64,000 nucleotides of DNA from Pseudomonas aegrilactucae (GCF_019168305.1 NZ_JAHTBI010000031.1:1-64000), one strand, 5' to 3'; counted from the stretch's first letter, positions 41,470 to 51,749 are shown. Numbers and translations are program-made. The notes: generated from the letters alone by a model not told the origin.

Positions 41470-42828
41470 ATGAATGACCTGCTTTACAGCATTACCCAAG
41501 CGCTGGGCTTGCCCGCAAGCGCAGCGCAACACCTGCACCTGCACGCTGCCGGCGCCCTGCCCTCGACCTTTGCAGTGACCGAACTGGCCAGCGCCAGCAT
41601 CGGCGCCGCAGGCCTGGCGATCGCCCAGTTGCTCGCGGGGCAGACCGGCCTGCAGCCGGCCGTGCATGTCGACCGGCGGCTGAGCTCGATGTGGTTTGCC
41701 ACCAGCATCCGGCCGCTGGGCTGGAGCCTGCCGCCGCTGTGGGACGCCGTGGCCGGTGACTACCCGACCCGCGATGGCTGGATCCGCCTGCACACCAATG
41801 CCGCCCACCACCGCGCCGCCGCCGAACAGGTGCTGGGCGTGGCGGCCGACCGCGAACAGATGGCGCGCAAGGTCGCGCAGTGGGACGCAGGTGCGCTGGA
41901 AAGTGCCGTGGTCCACGCCGGTGGCTGCGCCGCGCAGATGCGCAGCTGGCAACAGTGGTCGGCCCACCCCCAGGGCCTGGCGGTGAATGCCGAGCCGCTG
42001 GTACTGCGCCAGCAGCATGCGCCCCAGGCCCCCCAGGTGTGGACCGGTACTGCGGCGCGCCCGCTGGCCGGAGTCAAGGTGCTGGACCTGACCCGCATAC
42101 TCGCCGGCCCCACGGCCAGCCGCCTGCTGGCCGGATTTGGCGCCGAGGTGCTGCGCCTCGACCCGCCAGGCTGGGACGAGCCTGCGGTGGTCGCCGAAGT
42201 CACCCTGGGCAAGCGCTGTGCACGCCTGGACCTGCGTTCGGCAGCGGACCGCGGGGTATTCGAGGGTTTGCTGGCACAGGCCGACATCCTGCTGCACGGC
42301 TACCGCGCCGATGCGCTGGAGCAGCTGGGCTATGGCGCGCACCAGCGCCGCGAGCTCAACCCGGGGCTGATCGATGTGAGCCTCAATGCCTATGGCTGGA
42401 GCGGCCCGTGGCAGCAACGGCGCGGTTTTGACAGCCTGGTGCAGATGAGCTGCGGCATCGCCCGCGAAGGCATGCGCTGGCAACAGGGCGAGCGTCCGGT
42501 GCCATTGCCGGTACAGGCGCTGGACCATGCCACCGGCTACCTGATGGCGGCCGCCGCGATCACTGCACTGGATACGCGCCTGCGCAGCGGCTGCGGCAGT
42601 TCGGCGCGCCTGTCACTGGCGCGCACGGCCAGGTTGCTGGTGGACCAGGGGACGCTGGTGGAGGATTTGCCGTTGGCGGCAGAGACCGCCCAGGACCGTG
42701 CCGAGCACCTGGAGCAGACGCCATGGGGGCCGGCGCAACGGATCAAGGCGCCGTTGCGGGTGGAGGGTACAGCGCTGGAGTGGGCGCGCGGGGCATGCGC
42801 GCTGGGATCGGCCAAGCCACAGTGGTGA
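41470..42828 (+). CDS. CaiB/BaiF-family CoA-transferase
   Basis: A class III CoA-transferase of 452 residues that would move CoA between carboxylic acids; the substrate is not evident. The start at 41470 has GGAGGG upstream. The second half carries the family opening GVKVLDLTRILAGPTASRLL and GAEVLRLDPPG, then DILLHGYRADALEQLGYG and GLIDVSLNAYGWSGPW. The first 200 residues resemble a degenerate copy of the same fold, so this looks like a two-domain, FldA/Frc-like but atypical member. It ends before a REPIN. Confidence 0.85.
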   Translation: MNDLLYSITQALGLPASAAQHLHLHAAGALPSTFAVTELASASIGAAGLAIAQLLAGQTGLQPAVHVDRRLSSMWFATSIRPLGWSLPPLWDAVAGDYPTRDGWIRLHTNAAHHRAAAEQVLGVAADREQMARKVAQWDAGALESAVVHAGGCAAQMRSWQQWSAHPQGLAVNAEPLVLRQQHAPQAPQVWTGTAARPLAGVKVLDLTRILAGPTASRLLAGFGAEVLRLDPPGWDEPAVVAEVTLGKRCARLDLRSAADRGVFEGLLAQADILLHGYRADALEQLGYGAHQRRELNPGLIDVSLNAYGWSGPWQQRRGFDSLVQMSCGIAREGMRWQQGERPVPLPVQALDHATGYLMAAAAITALDTRLRSGCGSSARLSLARTARLLVDQGTLVEDLPLAAETAQDRAEHLEQTPWGPAQRIKAPLRVEGTALEWARGACALGSAKPQW

Positions 42829-42841
42829 CACCTCTGGCCTC

Positions 42842-42923
42842 TTCGCTGGCAAGCCAGCTCCCACAGGTACATCACTGTCTTCAAGAACAGTGGAGAACCT
42901 GTGGGAGCTGGCTTGCCAGCGCA
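42842..42923. repeat. REPIN between the CoA-transferase and arcD1
   Basis: Two inverted REP units between convergent genes; the right one ends GCGCAGAGG rather than GCGAAGAGG. Confidence 0.93.
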
Positions 42924-42946
42924 GAGGCCGGTACAGGCACCCACAC

Positions 42947-44374
42947 TCAGAGGCTCAGTACCCCGCTGTACAGCCCGTACGCCGCCAGCCCCGCTCCCAC
43001 CAGCACCGCCGCGAATATCAGCGTTTCCCACCCGCTAAACAACGCCAGGCCCTGCTCGCGCTTGGCCCGGTAGAACAGCAGCACCCCCGGCGCATACAGC
43101 AAGGCCGACAACAGCAGGTACTTGAGCCCGCCGGCGTACAGCAGCCACACCGCATACACCAGCGCCACCCCTGCCACCAGCAGGTCCTTGCGCCGCATCC
43201 CCGCGTGCCCGGCATAGGTCTCGCCACGCAGCGCCAGCAGAAACGCGTAGGCCGCCGACCACAGGTACGGCACCAGGATCATCGACGAGGCCAGGTAGAT
43301 CAGGCTGGTATAGGTGCCGGCCGAAAACAGCGTGATCAGCAGGAACAGCTGGATCATGCCGTTGGTCATCCACAGCGCATTGGCCGGCACATGATTGGCG
43401 TTCTCGCGGGTCAGGAAGCGCGGCATGGTCTTGTCCCGTGCCGTGGCGAACAGAATCTCCGCACACAGCAGCGCCCACGACAGCAGCGCGCCCAGCAACG
43501 ACACCGCCAACCCCAGGCTGATCAGCAACGCTCCCCAGGGCCCGACGATATGCTCCATCACCGAGGCCAGCGACGGGTTCTGCAGCCCGGCCAGCTCCGG
43601 CTGGGTCATCACCCCCAGTGACAGCACGTTGACCAGCACCAGCAGCGCCAGCACCCCGAGAAACCCGATCACCGTGGCCTTGCCCACGTCCGAACGCCTG
43701 GCCGCACGCCCCGAGTACACGCTGGCCCCCTCGATGCCGATGAACACGAACACCGTCACCAGCATCATGTTGCGCACCTGGTCGAGCACCCCGCCAAAGG
43801 TCGGATTGCTCCGCCCCCAGATATCACGGGTAAAGATATCGGCGCGAAAGGCGATGGCGGCAATCACGATGAACATCACCAGCGGCACGATCTTGGCCAC
43901 GGTGGTGACCAGGTTGATGAACGCCGCCTCCTTGATGCCACGCAACACCAGAAAGTGCACTGCCCACAGCAGCAGCGAGGCACAGGCGATGGCGATCGGC
44001 GTATTGCCCTCGCCAAACACCGGAAAGTAGAAACCCAATGTGCTGAACAGCAGCACGAAGTAGCCGACGTTGCCCAGCCAGGCACTGATCCAGTAGCCCC
44101 AGGCCGAGGAAAAGCCCATGTACTCGCCAAACCCCGCCTTGGCATACGCGTACACCCCCGAATCCAGCTCGGGCTTGCGGTTGGCCAGGGTCTGGAACAC
44201 GAAGGCCAGCGCGAGCATGCCGATCGCGGTGATCCCCCAGCCAATCAGTACCGCGCCGACATCCGCGCGCGCCGCCATGTTCTGTGGCAAGGAAAAGATC
44301 CCGCCCCCGATCATGGAACCCACCACCAGCGCGATCAGTGCGCCGAGGCGCAGTTTGTGTCCTGACTCGGCCAT
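42947..44374 (-). CDS. arcD: Arginine/ornithine antiporter, paralogue 1
   Basis: A 475-residue APC-family antiporter with about 12-13 helices, exchanging arginine for ornithine. From the ATG at 44374 it opens MAESGHKLRLGALIALVVGS, and the helix-1 unwound motif GSMIGGGIFSLPQNMAA is intact. It is very close in sequence to the ArcD encoded by the divergent gene at 44817 and carries the same FIGIEGASV and RENANHVPANALWMTN blocks. It stands alone, outside the arcABC transcript, which suggests separate regulation or different exchange substrates. Confidence 0.94.
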   Translation of the reverse strand: MAESGHKLRLGALIALVVGSMIGGGIFSLPQNMAARADVGAVLIGWGITAIGMLALAFVFQTLANRKPELDSGVYAYAKAGFGEYMGFSSAWGYWISAWLGNVGYFVLLFSTLGFYFPVFGEGNTPIAIACASLLLWAVHFLVLRGIKEAAFINLVTTVAKIVPLVMFIVIAAIAFRADIFTRDIWGRSNPTFGGVLDQVRNMMLVTVFVFIGIEGASVYSGRAARRSDVGKATVIGFLGVLALLVLVNVLSLGVMTQPELAGLQNPSLASVMEHIVGPWGALLISLGLAVSLLGALLSWALLCAEILFATARDKTMPRFLTRENANHVPANALWMTNGMIQLFLLITLFSAGTYTSLIYLASSMILVPYLWSAAYAFLLALRGETYAGHAGMRRKDLLVAGVALVYAVWLLYAGGLKYLLLSALLYAPGVLLFYRAKREQGLALFSGWETLIFAAVLVGAGLAAYGLYSGVLSL

Positions 44375-44816
44375 CCCAATCCCCTTTTCAGCGCACACTT
44401 GTAACCCCAGCCTTACACACTAGCCCAACTAATAAGTCTGTGCCGCACGTTTATAGTTAATTGCTTTCAAACACCAAACTTTCATAACAAGTCTGTCTAT
44501 ACACGACGAACTAAATGGTGAGTTTTGCGCACCCCTTCTACTTCATCAAGTAAATAAGAATTTTTCTCGGAAAAAATTTGCCAACCCCGTAAAAGCAGCT
44601 AGCGTCAATTCTCGCAACCTTTCAGAGCAGAAGCTCTAGAAGAGGCTGGAGGTGACAGCACGCAAGGCTCCTGCGATAGCAGCACAATATCGCGAGGCGG
44701 CTCTTTATGTCATTCACGCGACAATGGAATGTGCCCATGAACTGACCTGAATCAGCTCTTGTTCTGCTTGCTGGATTTATTCTGGCGTCTCTCTTCTCCT
44801 GGAATGGAGTTATCCA
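44375..44816. other. Divergent control region between the two arcD genes
   Basis: A 442-base gene-free stretch. It contains an Anr-like box and -10 element near arcD2 (44742-44783) and an inverted pair TGTC/GCGACA at 44708-44723 that could be part of an ArgR site. There is also a long AT-rich section (44450-44580) on the arcD1 side, with AAGTCTGT twice (44434 and 44489). I see no small gene with a ribosome site. Confidence 0.6.
44742..44755 (+). promoter_or_regulatory. Anr-like box and promoter of arcD2-arcABC
   Basis: CTGACCTGAATCAG matches the Anr/Fnr consensus TTGAT-N4-ATCAA at seven of ten positions and is itself symmetric. A -10-like TATTCT at 44778-44783 would place the box centre near -41.5, the position of class II activation, as known for arc operons. 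Confidence 0.6.
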
Positions 44817-46244
44817 ATGTCAGACTCTCCCGGAAAACTACGGCTGGGTGCGCTCGTTGCACTTGTGGTGGGTTCCATGATCGGTGGCGGGATCTTTTCG
44901 CTGCCGCAAAACATGGCCGCCAGCGCCGATGTCGGCGCCGTACTGATTGGCTGGGGTATCACCGCCATCGGCATGCTGACCCTGGCCTTCGTGTTCCAGA
45001 CCCTGGCCAATCGCAAGCCCGACCTGGACGGCGGGGTATATGCCTACGCCAAGGCGGGTTTCGGCGACTACATGGGCTTTTCGTCGGCCTGGGGCTACTG
45101 GATCAGTGCCTGGCTGGGCAACGTCGGCTACTTCGTGCTGCTGTTCAGTACCCTGGGCTACTTCTTCCCGATCTTCGGTGAAGGCAACACCCCGGCGGCC
45201 ATCATCGGTGCCTCGGTGCTGCTGTGGGGCGTGCACTTTCTGGTGCTGCGCGGCATCAAGGAAGCGGCCTTCATCAACCTGGTCACCACCGTGGCCAAGG
45301 TCGTGCCGCTGGCGCTGTTCATCCTGATCACCCTGTTCGCCTTCAAGCTGGACATCTTCACCGCCGACATCTGGGGCAGCATGAACCCGGACCTGGGCAG
45401 CGTGATGAACCAGGTGCGCAACATGATGCTGGTCACCGTGTGGGTGTTCATCGGCATCGAAGGCGCGAGCATCTTCTCGGCCCGCGCCGAAAAACGCTCG
45501 GACGTGGGCAAGGCCACCGTCATCGGCTTCATCACCGTGCTGCTGTTCCTGGTGCTGGTCAACGTGCTGTCGCTGGGCATCATGACCCAGCCGGAACTGG
45601 CCAAGCTGCAGAACCCGTCGATGGCCGCGGTGCTGGAGCACGTGGTGGGCCACTGGGGCGCTGTGCTGATCAGTGTGGGCCTGATCGTCTCGCTGCTGGG
45701 GGCACTGCTGTCGTGGGTGCTGCTGTGCGCGGAGATCATGTTCGCGGCGGCCAAGGACCACACCATGCCGGAGTTCCTGCGCCGCGAAAACGCCAACCAC
45801 GTACCGGCCAACGCGCTGTGGCTGACCAACGCCATGGTGCAGATCTTCCTGGTGATCACGCTGTTTTCGGCCAGTACCTACCTCTCGCTGATCTACCTCG
45901 CCACCTCGATGATCCTGGTGCCCTACCTGTGGTCGGCGGCCTACGCGTTCCTGCTGGCGCTGCGCAGCGAAACCTATGAGCAGGCCCTGGCCGAGCGCAA
46001 GAAAGACCTGATCATCGGAGGCATCGCGCTGATCTACGCCCTCTGGCTGCTGTATGCCGGCGGCGTGAAGTACCTGCTGCTCTCGGCCCTGCTGTACGCG
46101 CCTGGGGTGATCCTGTTCGCCAAGGCCAAGCGTGAAATGGGCCAACCGATTTTTACCCACGTGGAGAAGCTGATCTTCGCCGCCGTGGTCATAGGCGCCC
46201 TGGTGGCTGCCTATGGCCTGTACGACGGTTTCCTGACCCTGTAA
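44817..46244 (+). CDS. arcD: Arginine/ornithine antiporter, paralogue 2 (arc operon)
   Basis: A 475-residue APC-family antiporter that heads the arginine deiminase operon and exports ornithine in exchange for arginine. It opens MSDSPGKLRLGALVALVVGS, with GSMIGGGIFSLPQNMAASAD in helix 1, FIGIEGASIFSARAEKRSDV in the middle and LILVPYLW-type blocks late. It is followed 32 bases later by arcA. The near-identical upstream paralogue suggests local duplication with inversion. Confidence 0.96.
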   Translation: MSDSPGKLRLGALVALVVGSMIGGGIFSLPQNMAASADVGAVLIGWGITAIGMLTLAFVFQTLANRKPDLDGGVYAYAKAGFGDYMGFSSAWGYWISAWLGNVGYFVLLFSTLGYFFPIFGEGNTPAAIIGASVLLWGVHFLVLRGIKEAAFINLVTTVAKVVPLALFILITLFAFKLDIFTADIWGSMNPDLGSVMNQVRNMMLVTVWVFIGIEGASIFSARAEKRSDVGKATVIGFITVLLFLVLVNVLSLGIMTQPELAKLQNPSMAAVLEHVVGHWGAVLISVGLIVSLLGALLSWVLLCAEIMFAAAKDHTMPEFLRRENANHVPANALWLTNAMVQIFLVITLFSASTYLSLIYLATSMILVPYLWSAAYAFLLALRSETYEQALAERKKDLIIGGIALIYALWLLYAGGVKYLLLSALLYAPGVILFAKAKREMGQPIFTHVEKLIFAAVVIGALVAAYGLYDGFLTL

Positions 46245-46276
46245 CCCCCGTATTCGCAACTTGGAGGCAATGAACC

Positions 46277-47533
46277 ATGTCCACGGATAAAGTTAAGTAC
46301 GGCGTACATTCCGAAGCCGGCAAACTGCGCAAAGTGATGGTGTGCTCCCCGGGTCTTGCGCACCAGCGCCTGACCCCGAGCAACTGCGACGAGCTGCTGT
46401 TCGATGACGTCATCTGGGTCAACCAGGCCAAGCGCGACCACTTCGACTTCGTCACCAAGATGCGTGAGCGCGGTATCGAAGTGCTGGAGATGCACAACCT
46501 GCTGACCGAGACCATCCAGAACCCCGAAGCCCTGAAGTGGATCCTGGACCGCAAGATCACCCCCGACACCGTCGGCGTGGGCCTGACCAACGAAGTGCGC
46601 AGCTGGCTCGAAGGCCTGGAGCCGCGCAAGCTGGCGGAGTTCCTGATCGGCGGCGTGGCCGGTGAAGACCTGCCTGAAAGCGAAGGCGCCAGCGTGATCA
46701 AGATGTACCGCGACTACCTGGGCCACTCCAGCTTCCTGCTGCCACCGCTGCCCAACACCCAGTTCACCCGCGACACCACCTGCTGGATCTACGGTGGCGT
46801 GACGCTCAACCCGATGTACTGGCCGGCACGTCGCCAGGAAACCCTGCTGACCACCGCCATCTACAAGTTCCACCCCGCGTTCGCCAACGCCGACTTCGAG
46901 GTCTGGTACGGCGACCCCGACACCGAGCACGGCAATGCCACCCTGGAAGGCGGCGACGTGATGCCGATCGGCAACGGCGTGGTACTGATCGGCATGGGCG
47001 AGCGCACCTCGCGCCAGGCCATCGGCCAGTTGGCACAGTCGTTGTTCGCCAAGGGCGCAGTCGAGAAAGTGGTCGTGGCCGGCCTGCCGAAATCCCGCGC
47101 CGCGATGCACCTGGACACCGTGTTCAGCTTCTGCGACCGCGACCTGGTCACGGTCTTCCCCGAAGTGGTCAAGGAAATCGTGCCGTTCGTGATTCGCGCC
47201 GACAGCAGCAAGCCCTATGGCATGGACGTGCGCCGCGAGAACAAGTCGTTCCTCGACGTGGTCGCCGAATCGCTCAACCTCAAGCAACTGCGCGTGGTTG
47301 AAACCGGCGGCAACAGCTTCGCCGCCGAGCGCGAGCAGTGGGACGACGGCAACAACGTGGTGGCGCTGGAGCCGGGCGTGGTCATCGGCTACGACCGCAA
47401 CACCTACACCAACACCCTGCTGCGCAAGGCCGGTGTCGAGGTGATCACCATCAGTGCCGGCGAACTGGGGCGCGGGCGTGGCGGCGGCCACTGCATGACC
47501 TGCCCGATCGTCCGCGACCCTATCGACTACTGA
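46277..47533 (+). CDS. arcA: Arginine deiminase
   Basis: Hydrolyses arginine to citrulline and ammonia. The 418 residues carry all family motifs: [38 protein letters not shown] with the catalytic His and Asp, and the C-terminal [10 protein letters not shown] with the nucleophilic Cys. GGAGG lies upstream of the ATG. It is the first enzyme of arcDABC, used for ATP generation under low oxygen. Confidence 0.98.
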   Translation: MSTDKVKYGVHSEAGKLRKVMVCSPGLAHQRLTPSNCDELLFDDVIWVNQAKRDHFDFVTKMRERGIEVLEMHNLLTETIQNPEALKWILDRKITPDTVGVGLTNEVRSWLEGLEPRKLAEFLIGGVAGEDLPESEGASVIKMYRDYLGHSSFLLPPLPNTQFTRDTTCWIYGGVTLNPMYWPARRQETLLTTAIYKFHPAFANADFEVWYGDPDTEHGNATLEGGDVMPIGNGVVLIGMGERTSRQAIGQLAQSLFAKGAVEKVVVAGLPKSRAAMHLDTVFSFCDRDLVTVFPEVVKEIVPFVIRADSSKPYGMDVRRENKSFLDVVAESLNLKQLRVVETGGNSFAAEREQWDDGNNVVALEPGVVIGYDRNTYTNTLLRKAGVEVITISAGELGRGRGGGHCMTCPIVRDPIDY

Positions 47534-47602
47534 AACGACCATCACCCGGCCGCGCCCACAAGGCGCCGGCCGGGCCGATCACCGCACCCAAGGAGCATCC
47601 TC

Positions 47603-48613
47603 ATGGCGTTCAACATTCACAACCGCAACCTGCTGAGCCTGGAACACCACACCCCGCGCGAGCTGCGCTACCTGCTGGACCTGTCCCGCGACCTGAAGCG
47701 CGCCAAGTACACCGGCACCGAGCAGCAGCACCTCAAGGGCAACAACATTGCGCTGATCTTCGAGAAAACCTCGACCCGCACCCGTTGCGCCTTCGAAGTG
47801 GCCGCCTATGACCAGGGCGCCAACGTCACCTACATCGACCCCAACTCCTCGCAGATCGGCCACAAGGAGAGCATGAAGGACACCGCCCGCGTGCTCGGGC
47901 GCATGTACGACGCCATCGAGTACCGAGGCTTCAAGCAGGAGATCGTCGAAGAGCTGGCCAAGTTCGCCGGCGTGCCGGTGTTCAACGGCCTGACCGACGA
48001 GTACCACCCCACCCAGATGATCGCCGACGTGCTGACCATGCGCGAGCATGCCGACAAGCCGATCCACGACATCAGCTACGCCTACCTGGGCGACGCGCGC
48101 AACAACATGGGCAACTCGCTGCTGCTGATCGGCGCCAAGCTGGGCATGGACGTGCGCATCTGCGCGCCCAAGGCGCTGTGGCCGCATGACGACCTGGTGG
48201 CACGCTGCAAGCAGTACGCAGAGGAAAGCGGTGCGCGCATCACCCTGACCGAAGACCCGAAAGCTGCGGTCAAGGGCGTCGACTTCATCCACACCGACGT
48301 GTGGGTCTCGATGGGCGAGCCGGTCGAAGCCTGGGGCGAACGCATCCAGCAACTGCTGCCCTACCAGGTCAACGCCGACCTGATGAAGGCCACCGGCAAC
48401 CCGCGCACCAAGTTCATGCACTGCCTGCCGGCGTTCCACAACAGCGACACCAAGGTCGGCAAGCAGATTGCCGAACAGTACCCGCACCTGGCCAACGGCA
48501 TCGAAGTGACCGATGACGTGTTCGAGTCGCCGGCGTGCATCGCCTTCGAGCAGGCGGAAAACCGCATGCACACGATCAAGGCGATCCTGGTGTCGACCCT
48601 GGCCGACCTGTAA
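47603..48613 (+). CDS. arcB: Catabolic ornithine carbamoyltransferase
   Basis: Phosphorolyses citrulline to ornithine and carbamoyl phosphate. The 336 residues show the carbamoyl-phosphate loop [15 protein letters not shown], the ornithine-binding region [12 protein letters not shown], and the catalytic [14 protein letters not shown] precedes the ATG. It lies between arcA and arcC; operon membership indicates the catabolic rather than the biosynthetic (ArgF) enzyme. Confidence 0.97.
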   Translation: MAFNIHNRNLLSLEHHTPRELRYLLDLSRDLKRAKYTGTEQQHLKGNNIALIFEKTSTRTRCAFEVAAYDQGANVTYIDPNSSQIGHKESMKDTARVLGRMYDAIEYRGFKQEIVEELAKFAGVPVFNGLTDEYHPTQMIADVLTMREHADKPIHDISYAYLGDARNNMGNSLLLIGAKLGMDVRICAPKALWPHDDLVARCKQYAEESGARITLTEDPKAAVKGVDFIHTDVWVSMGEPVEAWGERIQQLLPYQVNADLMKATGNPRTKFMHCLPAFHNSDTKVGKQIAEQYPHLANGIEVTDDVFESPACIAFEQAENRMHTIKAILVSTLADL

Positions 48614-48665
48614 TCCCGACAGGCGCCGGCATGGCCGGCGCCTGTCTACACCAAAGGACATCATC

Positions 48666-49595
48666 ATGCGTATCGTTGTTGCATTGGGCGGCAACGCCCT
48701 GCTGCGCCGTGGCGAACCGCTGACCGCGGACAATCAGCGCGCCAACATCCGCGTTGCCGCCGAGCAGATCGCCAAGATCCACCCCGGCAACGAGCTGGTC
48801 ATTGCCCATGGCAACGGCCCCCAGGTCGGCCTGCTGTCGCTGCAGGCGCAATCCTACAAGCCCGAAGAAGCCTACCCGCTGGACGTGCTCGGTGCCGAAA
48901 CCGAAGGCATGATCGGCTACATCATCGAGCAGGAGCTGGGCAACCTGCTGGACTTCGAGGTGCCCTTCGCCACCCTGCTCACCCAGGTTGAAGTGGACGC
49001 CAACGACCCAGCCTTCAAAGACCCGACCAAGTTCATCGGCCCGGTCTACAGCAAGGAAGAAGCCGAGCGTCTGGCCAAGGAAAAAGGCTGGGTGGTCAAG
49101 GCCGACGGCGACAAGTATCGCCGCGTGGTGGCCAGCCCCAAACCCAAGCGCATCTTCGAGATCCGCCCGATCAAATGGCTGCTGGAAAAGAGCAGTATCG
49201 TGATCTGTGCCGGGGGTGGCGGCATCCCGACCCTGTACGATGCCGACCGCAAGCTCAAAGGCGTCGAGGCGGTGATCGACAAGGACCTGTGCTCGGCGCT
49301 GCTGGCCGAACAGCTGGACGCCGACCTGCTGGTGATCGCCACCGATGTGAACGCGGCCTACGTCGACTTCAACACGCCGAGCCAGAAAGCCATCGCCCAG
49401 GCTCATCCGGACGAACTGGAGCGCCTGGGCTTCGCGGCCGGCTCCATGGGCCCGAAAGTACAGGCCGCGTGCGACTTTGCGCGCCACACCGGCAAGGTCG
49501 CGGTGATCGGCTCGCTGGCTGATATCGAAGAGATTGTAAAAGGTACGGCAGGCACGCGCGTGAGCACCGCCAAGCCAGGAATCGACTACCGTTGA
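48666..49595 (+). CDS. arcC: Carbamate kinase
   Basis: Transfers phosphate from carbamoyl phosphate to ADP, the ATP-forming step of the pathway. From the ATG at 48666 ([20 protein letters not shown]) it has 309 residues. Motifs are [47 protein letters not shown] and [15 protein letters not shown]. The frame continues upstream into arcB and is not family-like there. Last gene of arcDABC. Confidence 0.97.
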   Translation: MRIVVALGGNALLRRGEPLTADNQRANIRVAAEQIAKIHPGNELVIAHGNGPQVGLLSLQAQSYKPEEAYPLDVLGAETEGMIGYIIEQELGNLLDFEVPFATLLTQVEVDANDPAFKDPTKFIGPVYSKEEAERLAKEKGWVVKADGDKYRRVVASPKPKRIFEIRPIKWLLEKSSIVICAGGGGIPTLYDADRKLKGVEAVIDKDLCSALLAEQLDADLLVIATDVNAAYVDFNTPSQKAIAQAHPDELERLGFAAGSMGPKVQAACDFARHTGKVAVIGSLADIEEIVKGTAGTRVSTAKPGIDYR

Positions 49596-49652
49596 TGCAG
49601 TTTGGGCGGATCTGCAGGTCCGCCCGTTTCAACCTTCCAGAGGAGCCCGCCC

Positions 49653-50012
49653 ATGGCCACTTTCACTCCCGGTCATTTGCACATCGAGCGCCATGCGCTG
49701 ACCAAGGACGACCACAGCTACAACCTTTGCATCGACTACGAAGTCGTCCAGGACCCCAAGGAAGGGAAAGGCATGCAGTTCACCATGCATGGCTCGATCG
49801 AGGGCAAAGACCTCAAGGAGGTCTTCTTTCTGCCCAAGGATCAGGCGTTCGACTTTGCCCGCTCTGCTACGAACATTGCTCACAAGTACGGTATGCCCAA
49901 GACAGCCAGCATCGGTTCGATGCACAAGGTCTACGACCAGATGTTCGAGGATGTGCGCGCACAGCTCGACGTGAAGTCGGGTGACCCGGTCAAGCCCGAA
50001 CACCTCGGCTAG
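49653..50012 (+). CDS. DUF5064-type small conserved protein
   Basis: A 119-residue soluble protein of unknown function, beginning MATFTPGHLHIERHALTKDD with AGAGGAG upstream. It looks like the DUF5064 family of Pseudomonas, from memory. A beta-rich first half (MQFTMHGSIEGKDLKEVFFL) and a helical second half are predicted by composition. It lies 57 bases after arcC in the same direction, so it could be read through from the arc operon. A REPIN follows. Confidence 0.78.
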   Translation: MATFTPGHLHIERHALTKDDHSYNLCIDYEVVQDPKEGKGMQFTMHGSIEGKDLKEVFFLPKDQAFDFARSATNIAHKYGMPKTASIGSMHKVYDQMFEDVRAQLDVKSGDPVKPEHLG

Positions 50013-50025
50013 CAGGGCTGGCCCC

Positions 50026-50098
50026 TTCGCTGGCAAGCCAGCTCCCACAGGGTTTTGCAAACACCACACAACCCTGTGGGAGCTGGCTTGCCAGCGAA
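50026..50098. repeat. REPIN before gcsR
   Basis: An unusually symmetric pair: the outer arms extend to GGCCCCTTCGC and GCGAAGGGGCC. It separates the DUF5064-type gene from the gcsR gene. Confidence 0.95.
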
Positions 50099-50190
50099 GG
50101 GGCCAGATCAGCCGATAGCAGACCCGCGATTCGACCGCAAAGCACTCGCCAAGGCATACTTGCCACCCCGGCAAGCCAGAACCTCCCCCC

Positions 50191-51699
50191 ATGCGTATCC
50201 ACGTCAGCTTCATCGACCGCGTCGGCATCACCCAGGAAGTGCTGGCCCTGCTCGGCGCCCGTCACCTCAACCTGGACGCCGTGGAGATGGTGCCGCCCAA
50301 CGTCTACATCGACGCCCCCACCCTGAGCCCCGACGTGCTCGAAGAACTCCACGACGCGCTGTTCAACGTGCACGGCGTGCAAAGCGTGAAAGTCGTCGAC
50401 ATCCTCCCCGGCCAGCGCCGCCACCTGCAGCTCGATGCCCTGCTCGCCGCCATGAGCGACCCGGTGCTGGCACTGGACGGCGCCGGCCACGTGCTGCTGG
50501 CCAACCCCGCGCTGATCGCGCTGTGCGGCCAGGAGCCGGAAGGTCGCTCGGTAGGTGAGCTGTTCGGTGATCCACAGTTGCTCGATGCGCTGATCGAGCA
50601 GGGCTTTCACCTGCCGCTGCGCGAGGTCACCCTCAATGGCCAGACCCTGCTGCTGGACGCCACCCCGATCACCAATGCCGGTGCCCTGCTGACCCTGTAC
50701 CAGGCCAACCGCATCGGTGAACGCCTGTCGGCCCTGCACCATGACCACGCCGAAGGCTTCGACGCCCTGCTTGGCGACTCGCCGCCGATCCGTACCCTCA
50801 AGGCCCGTGCGCTGCGTGTCGCGGCCCTCGACGCGCCGCTGCTGATCCATGGCGAGACGGGCACCGGCAAGGAACTGGTGGCCCGCGCCTGCCACGCCAT
50901 CAGCAGCCGCCACAGTGCGCCTTTCCTGGCATTGAACTGCGCGGCGTTGCCGGAGAACCTGGCCGAGAGTGAACTGTTCGGCTATGCCCCCGGCGCCTTC
51001 ACCGGTGCGCAGCGCGGCGGCAAGCCGGGCCTGATGGAACTGGCCAACCAGGGCACGGTATTTCTCGATGAAATCGGCGAAATGTCGCCCTACCTGCAAG
51101 CCAAGCTGCTGCGTTTTCTCAATGACGGCAGTTTTCGCCGGGTGGGAGGCGATCGCGAGGTCAAGGTCAACGTGCGCATCCTCAGCGCCACCCACCGTGA
51201 CCTGGAAAAAATGGTCGCCGAGGGCACCTTTCGCGAAGACCTGTTCTACCGCCTGAACGTGCTCAACCTGGAAGTGCCGCCGCTGCGCGAGCGTGGCCAG
51301 GACATCCTGATGCTGGCGCGTGCGTTCATGCAGCACGCCTGCACGCAGATCCAGCGCCCGCTGTGCCGGCTGGCGCCCGGTACCTACCCGGCGCTGCTGG
51401 GCAACCGCTGGCCAGGCAATGTGCGCCAGTTGCAGAACGTGATCTTTCGCGCGGCCGCCATCTGCGAGAGCAGCCTGGTGGACATCGGCGACCTGGACAT
51501 CGCCGGTACGTCGGTGGCGCGTGAACACGATGGTGAAGTGGCCAGCCTGGAGCAGGCGGTGGAGGCGTTCGAGCGCAACCTGCTGGAAAAGCTCTATGTC
51601 AGTTACCCCTCCACTCGCCAACTGGCCAGCCGGCTGCAGACCTCCCACACCGCCATTGCTCATCGTTTGCGCAAGTACGGCATCCCCGACAAGGGCTGA
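50191..51699 (+). CDS. gcsR: GcsR-like sigma54-dependent activator of glycine cleavage
   Basis: A 502-residue TyrR-type enhancer-binding protein. An ACT domain (residues 1-75, MRIHVSFIDRVGITQEVLAL) probably senses glycine. A PAS-like domain follows (residues 80-190). The AAA+ core has Walker A GETGTGKE, the sigma54 contact GAFTGA (in YAPGAFTGAQRGG), Walker B GTVFLDEIGEM and the Arg-finger region FREDLFYRLNV. A C-terminal helix-turn-helix (STRQLASRLQTSHTAIAHRL) ends the protein. The paralogue PhhR has the same architecture, but the location directly upstream of gcvH and the matching operators favour GcsR. Confidence 0.9.
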   Translation: MRIHVSFIDRVGITQEVLALLGARHLNLDAVEMVPPNVYIDAPTLSPDVLEELHDALFNVHGVQSVKVVDILPGQRRHLQLDALLAAMSDPVLALDGAGHVLLANPALIALCGQEPEGRSVGELFGDPQLLDALIEQGFHLPLREVTLNGQTLLLDATPITNAGALLTLYQANRIGERLSALHHDHAEGFDALLGDSPPIRTLKARALRVAALDAPLLIHGETGTGKELVARACHAISSRHSAPFLALNCAALPENLAESELFGYAPGAFTGAQRGGKPGLMELANQGTVFLDEIGEMSPYLQAKLLRFLNDGSFRRVGGDREVKVNVRILSATHRDLEKMVAEGTFREDLFYRLNVLNLEVPPLRERGQDILMLARAFMQHACTQIQRPLCRLAPGTYPALLGNRWPGNVRQLQNVIFRAAAICESSLVDIGDLDIAGTSVAREHDGEVASLEQAVEAFERNLLEKLYVSYPSTRQLASRLQTSHTAIAHRLRKYGIPDKG

Positions 51700-51712
51700 A
51701 AGCGACCTCTAG

Positions 51713-51730
51713 CGTACTGAAAACGCTACA
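51713..51730. promoter_or_regulatory. GcsR-like site 1
   Basis: CGTACTGAAAACGCTACA is an 18-base imperfect palindrome with a 4-base centre. On the other strand it reads TGTAGCG-N4-CAGTACG, close to the published GcsR half-site TGTAACG. It starts 14 bases after the gcsR stop. Confidence 0.75.
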
Positions 51731-51731
51731 G

Positions 51732-51749
51732 CGTATCGATTTCGATACA
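51732..51749. promoter_or_regulatory. GcsR-like site 2
   Basis: CGTATCGATTTCGATACA is an 18-base palindrome, nearly perfect, one base away from site 1. The two lie 19 bases centre to centre, so they face nearly the same side of the helix. Confidence 0.75.

Noticed and set aside
44434..44496. AAGTCTGT repeated 55 bases apart in the arcD gap
   Set aside because: Two copies of an 8-base word in AT-rich DNA without symmetry or known regulator match are not enough to claim a site.
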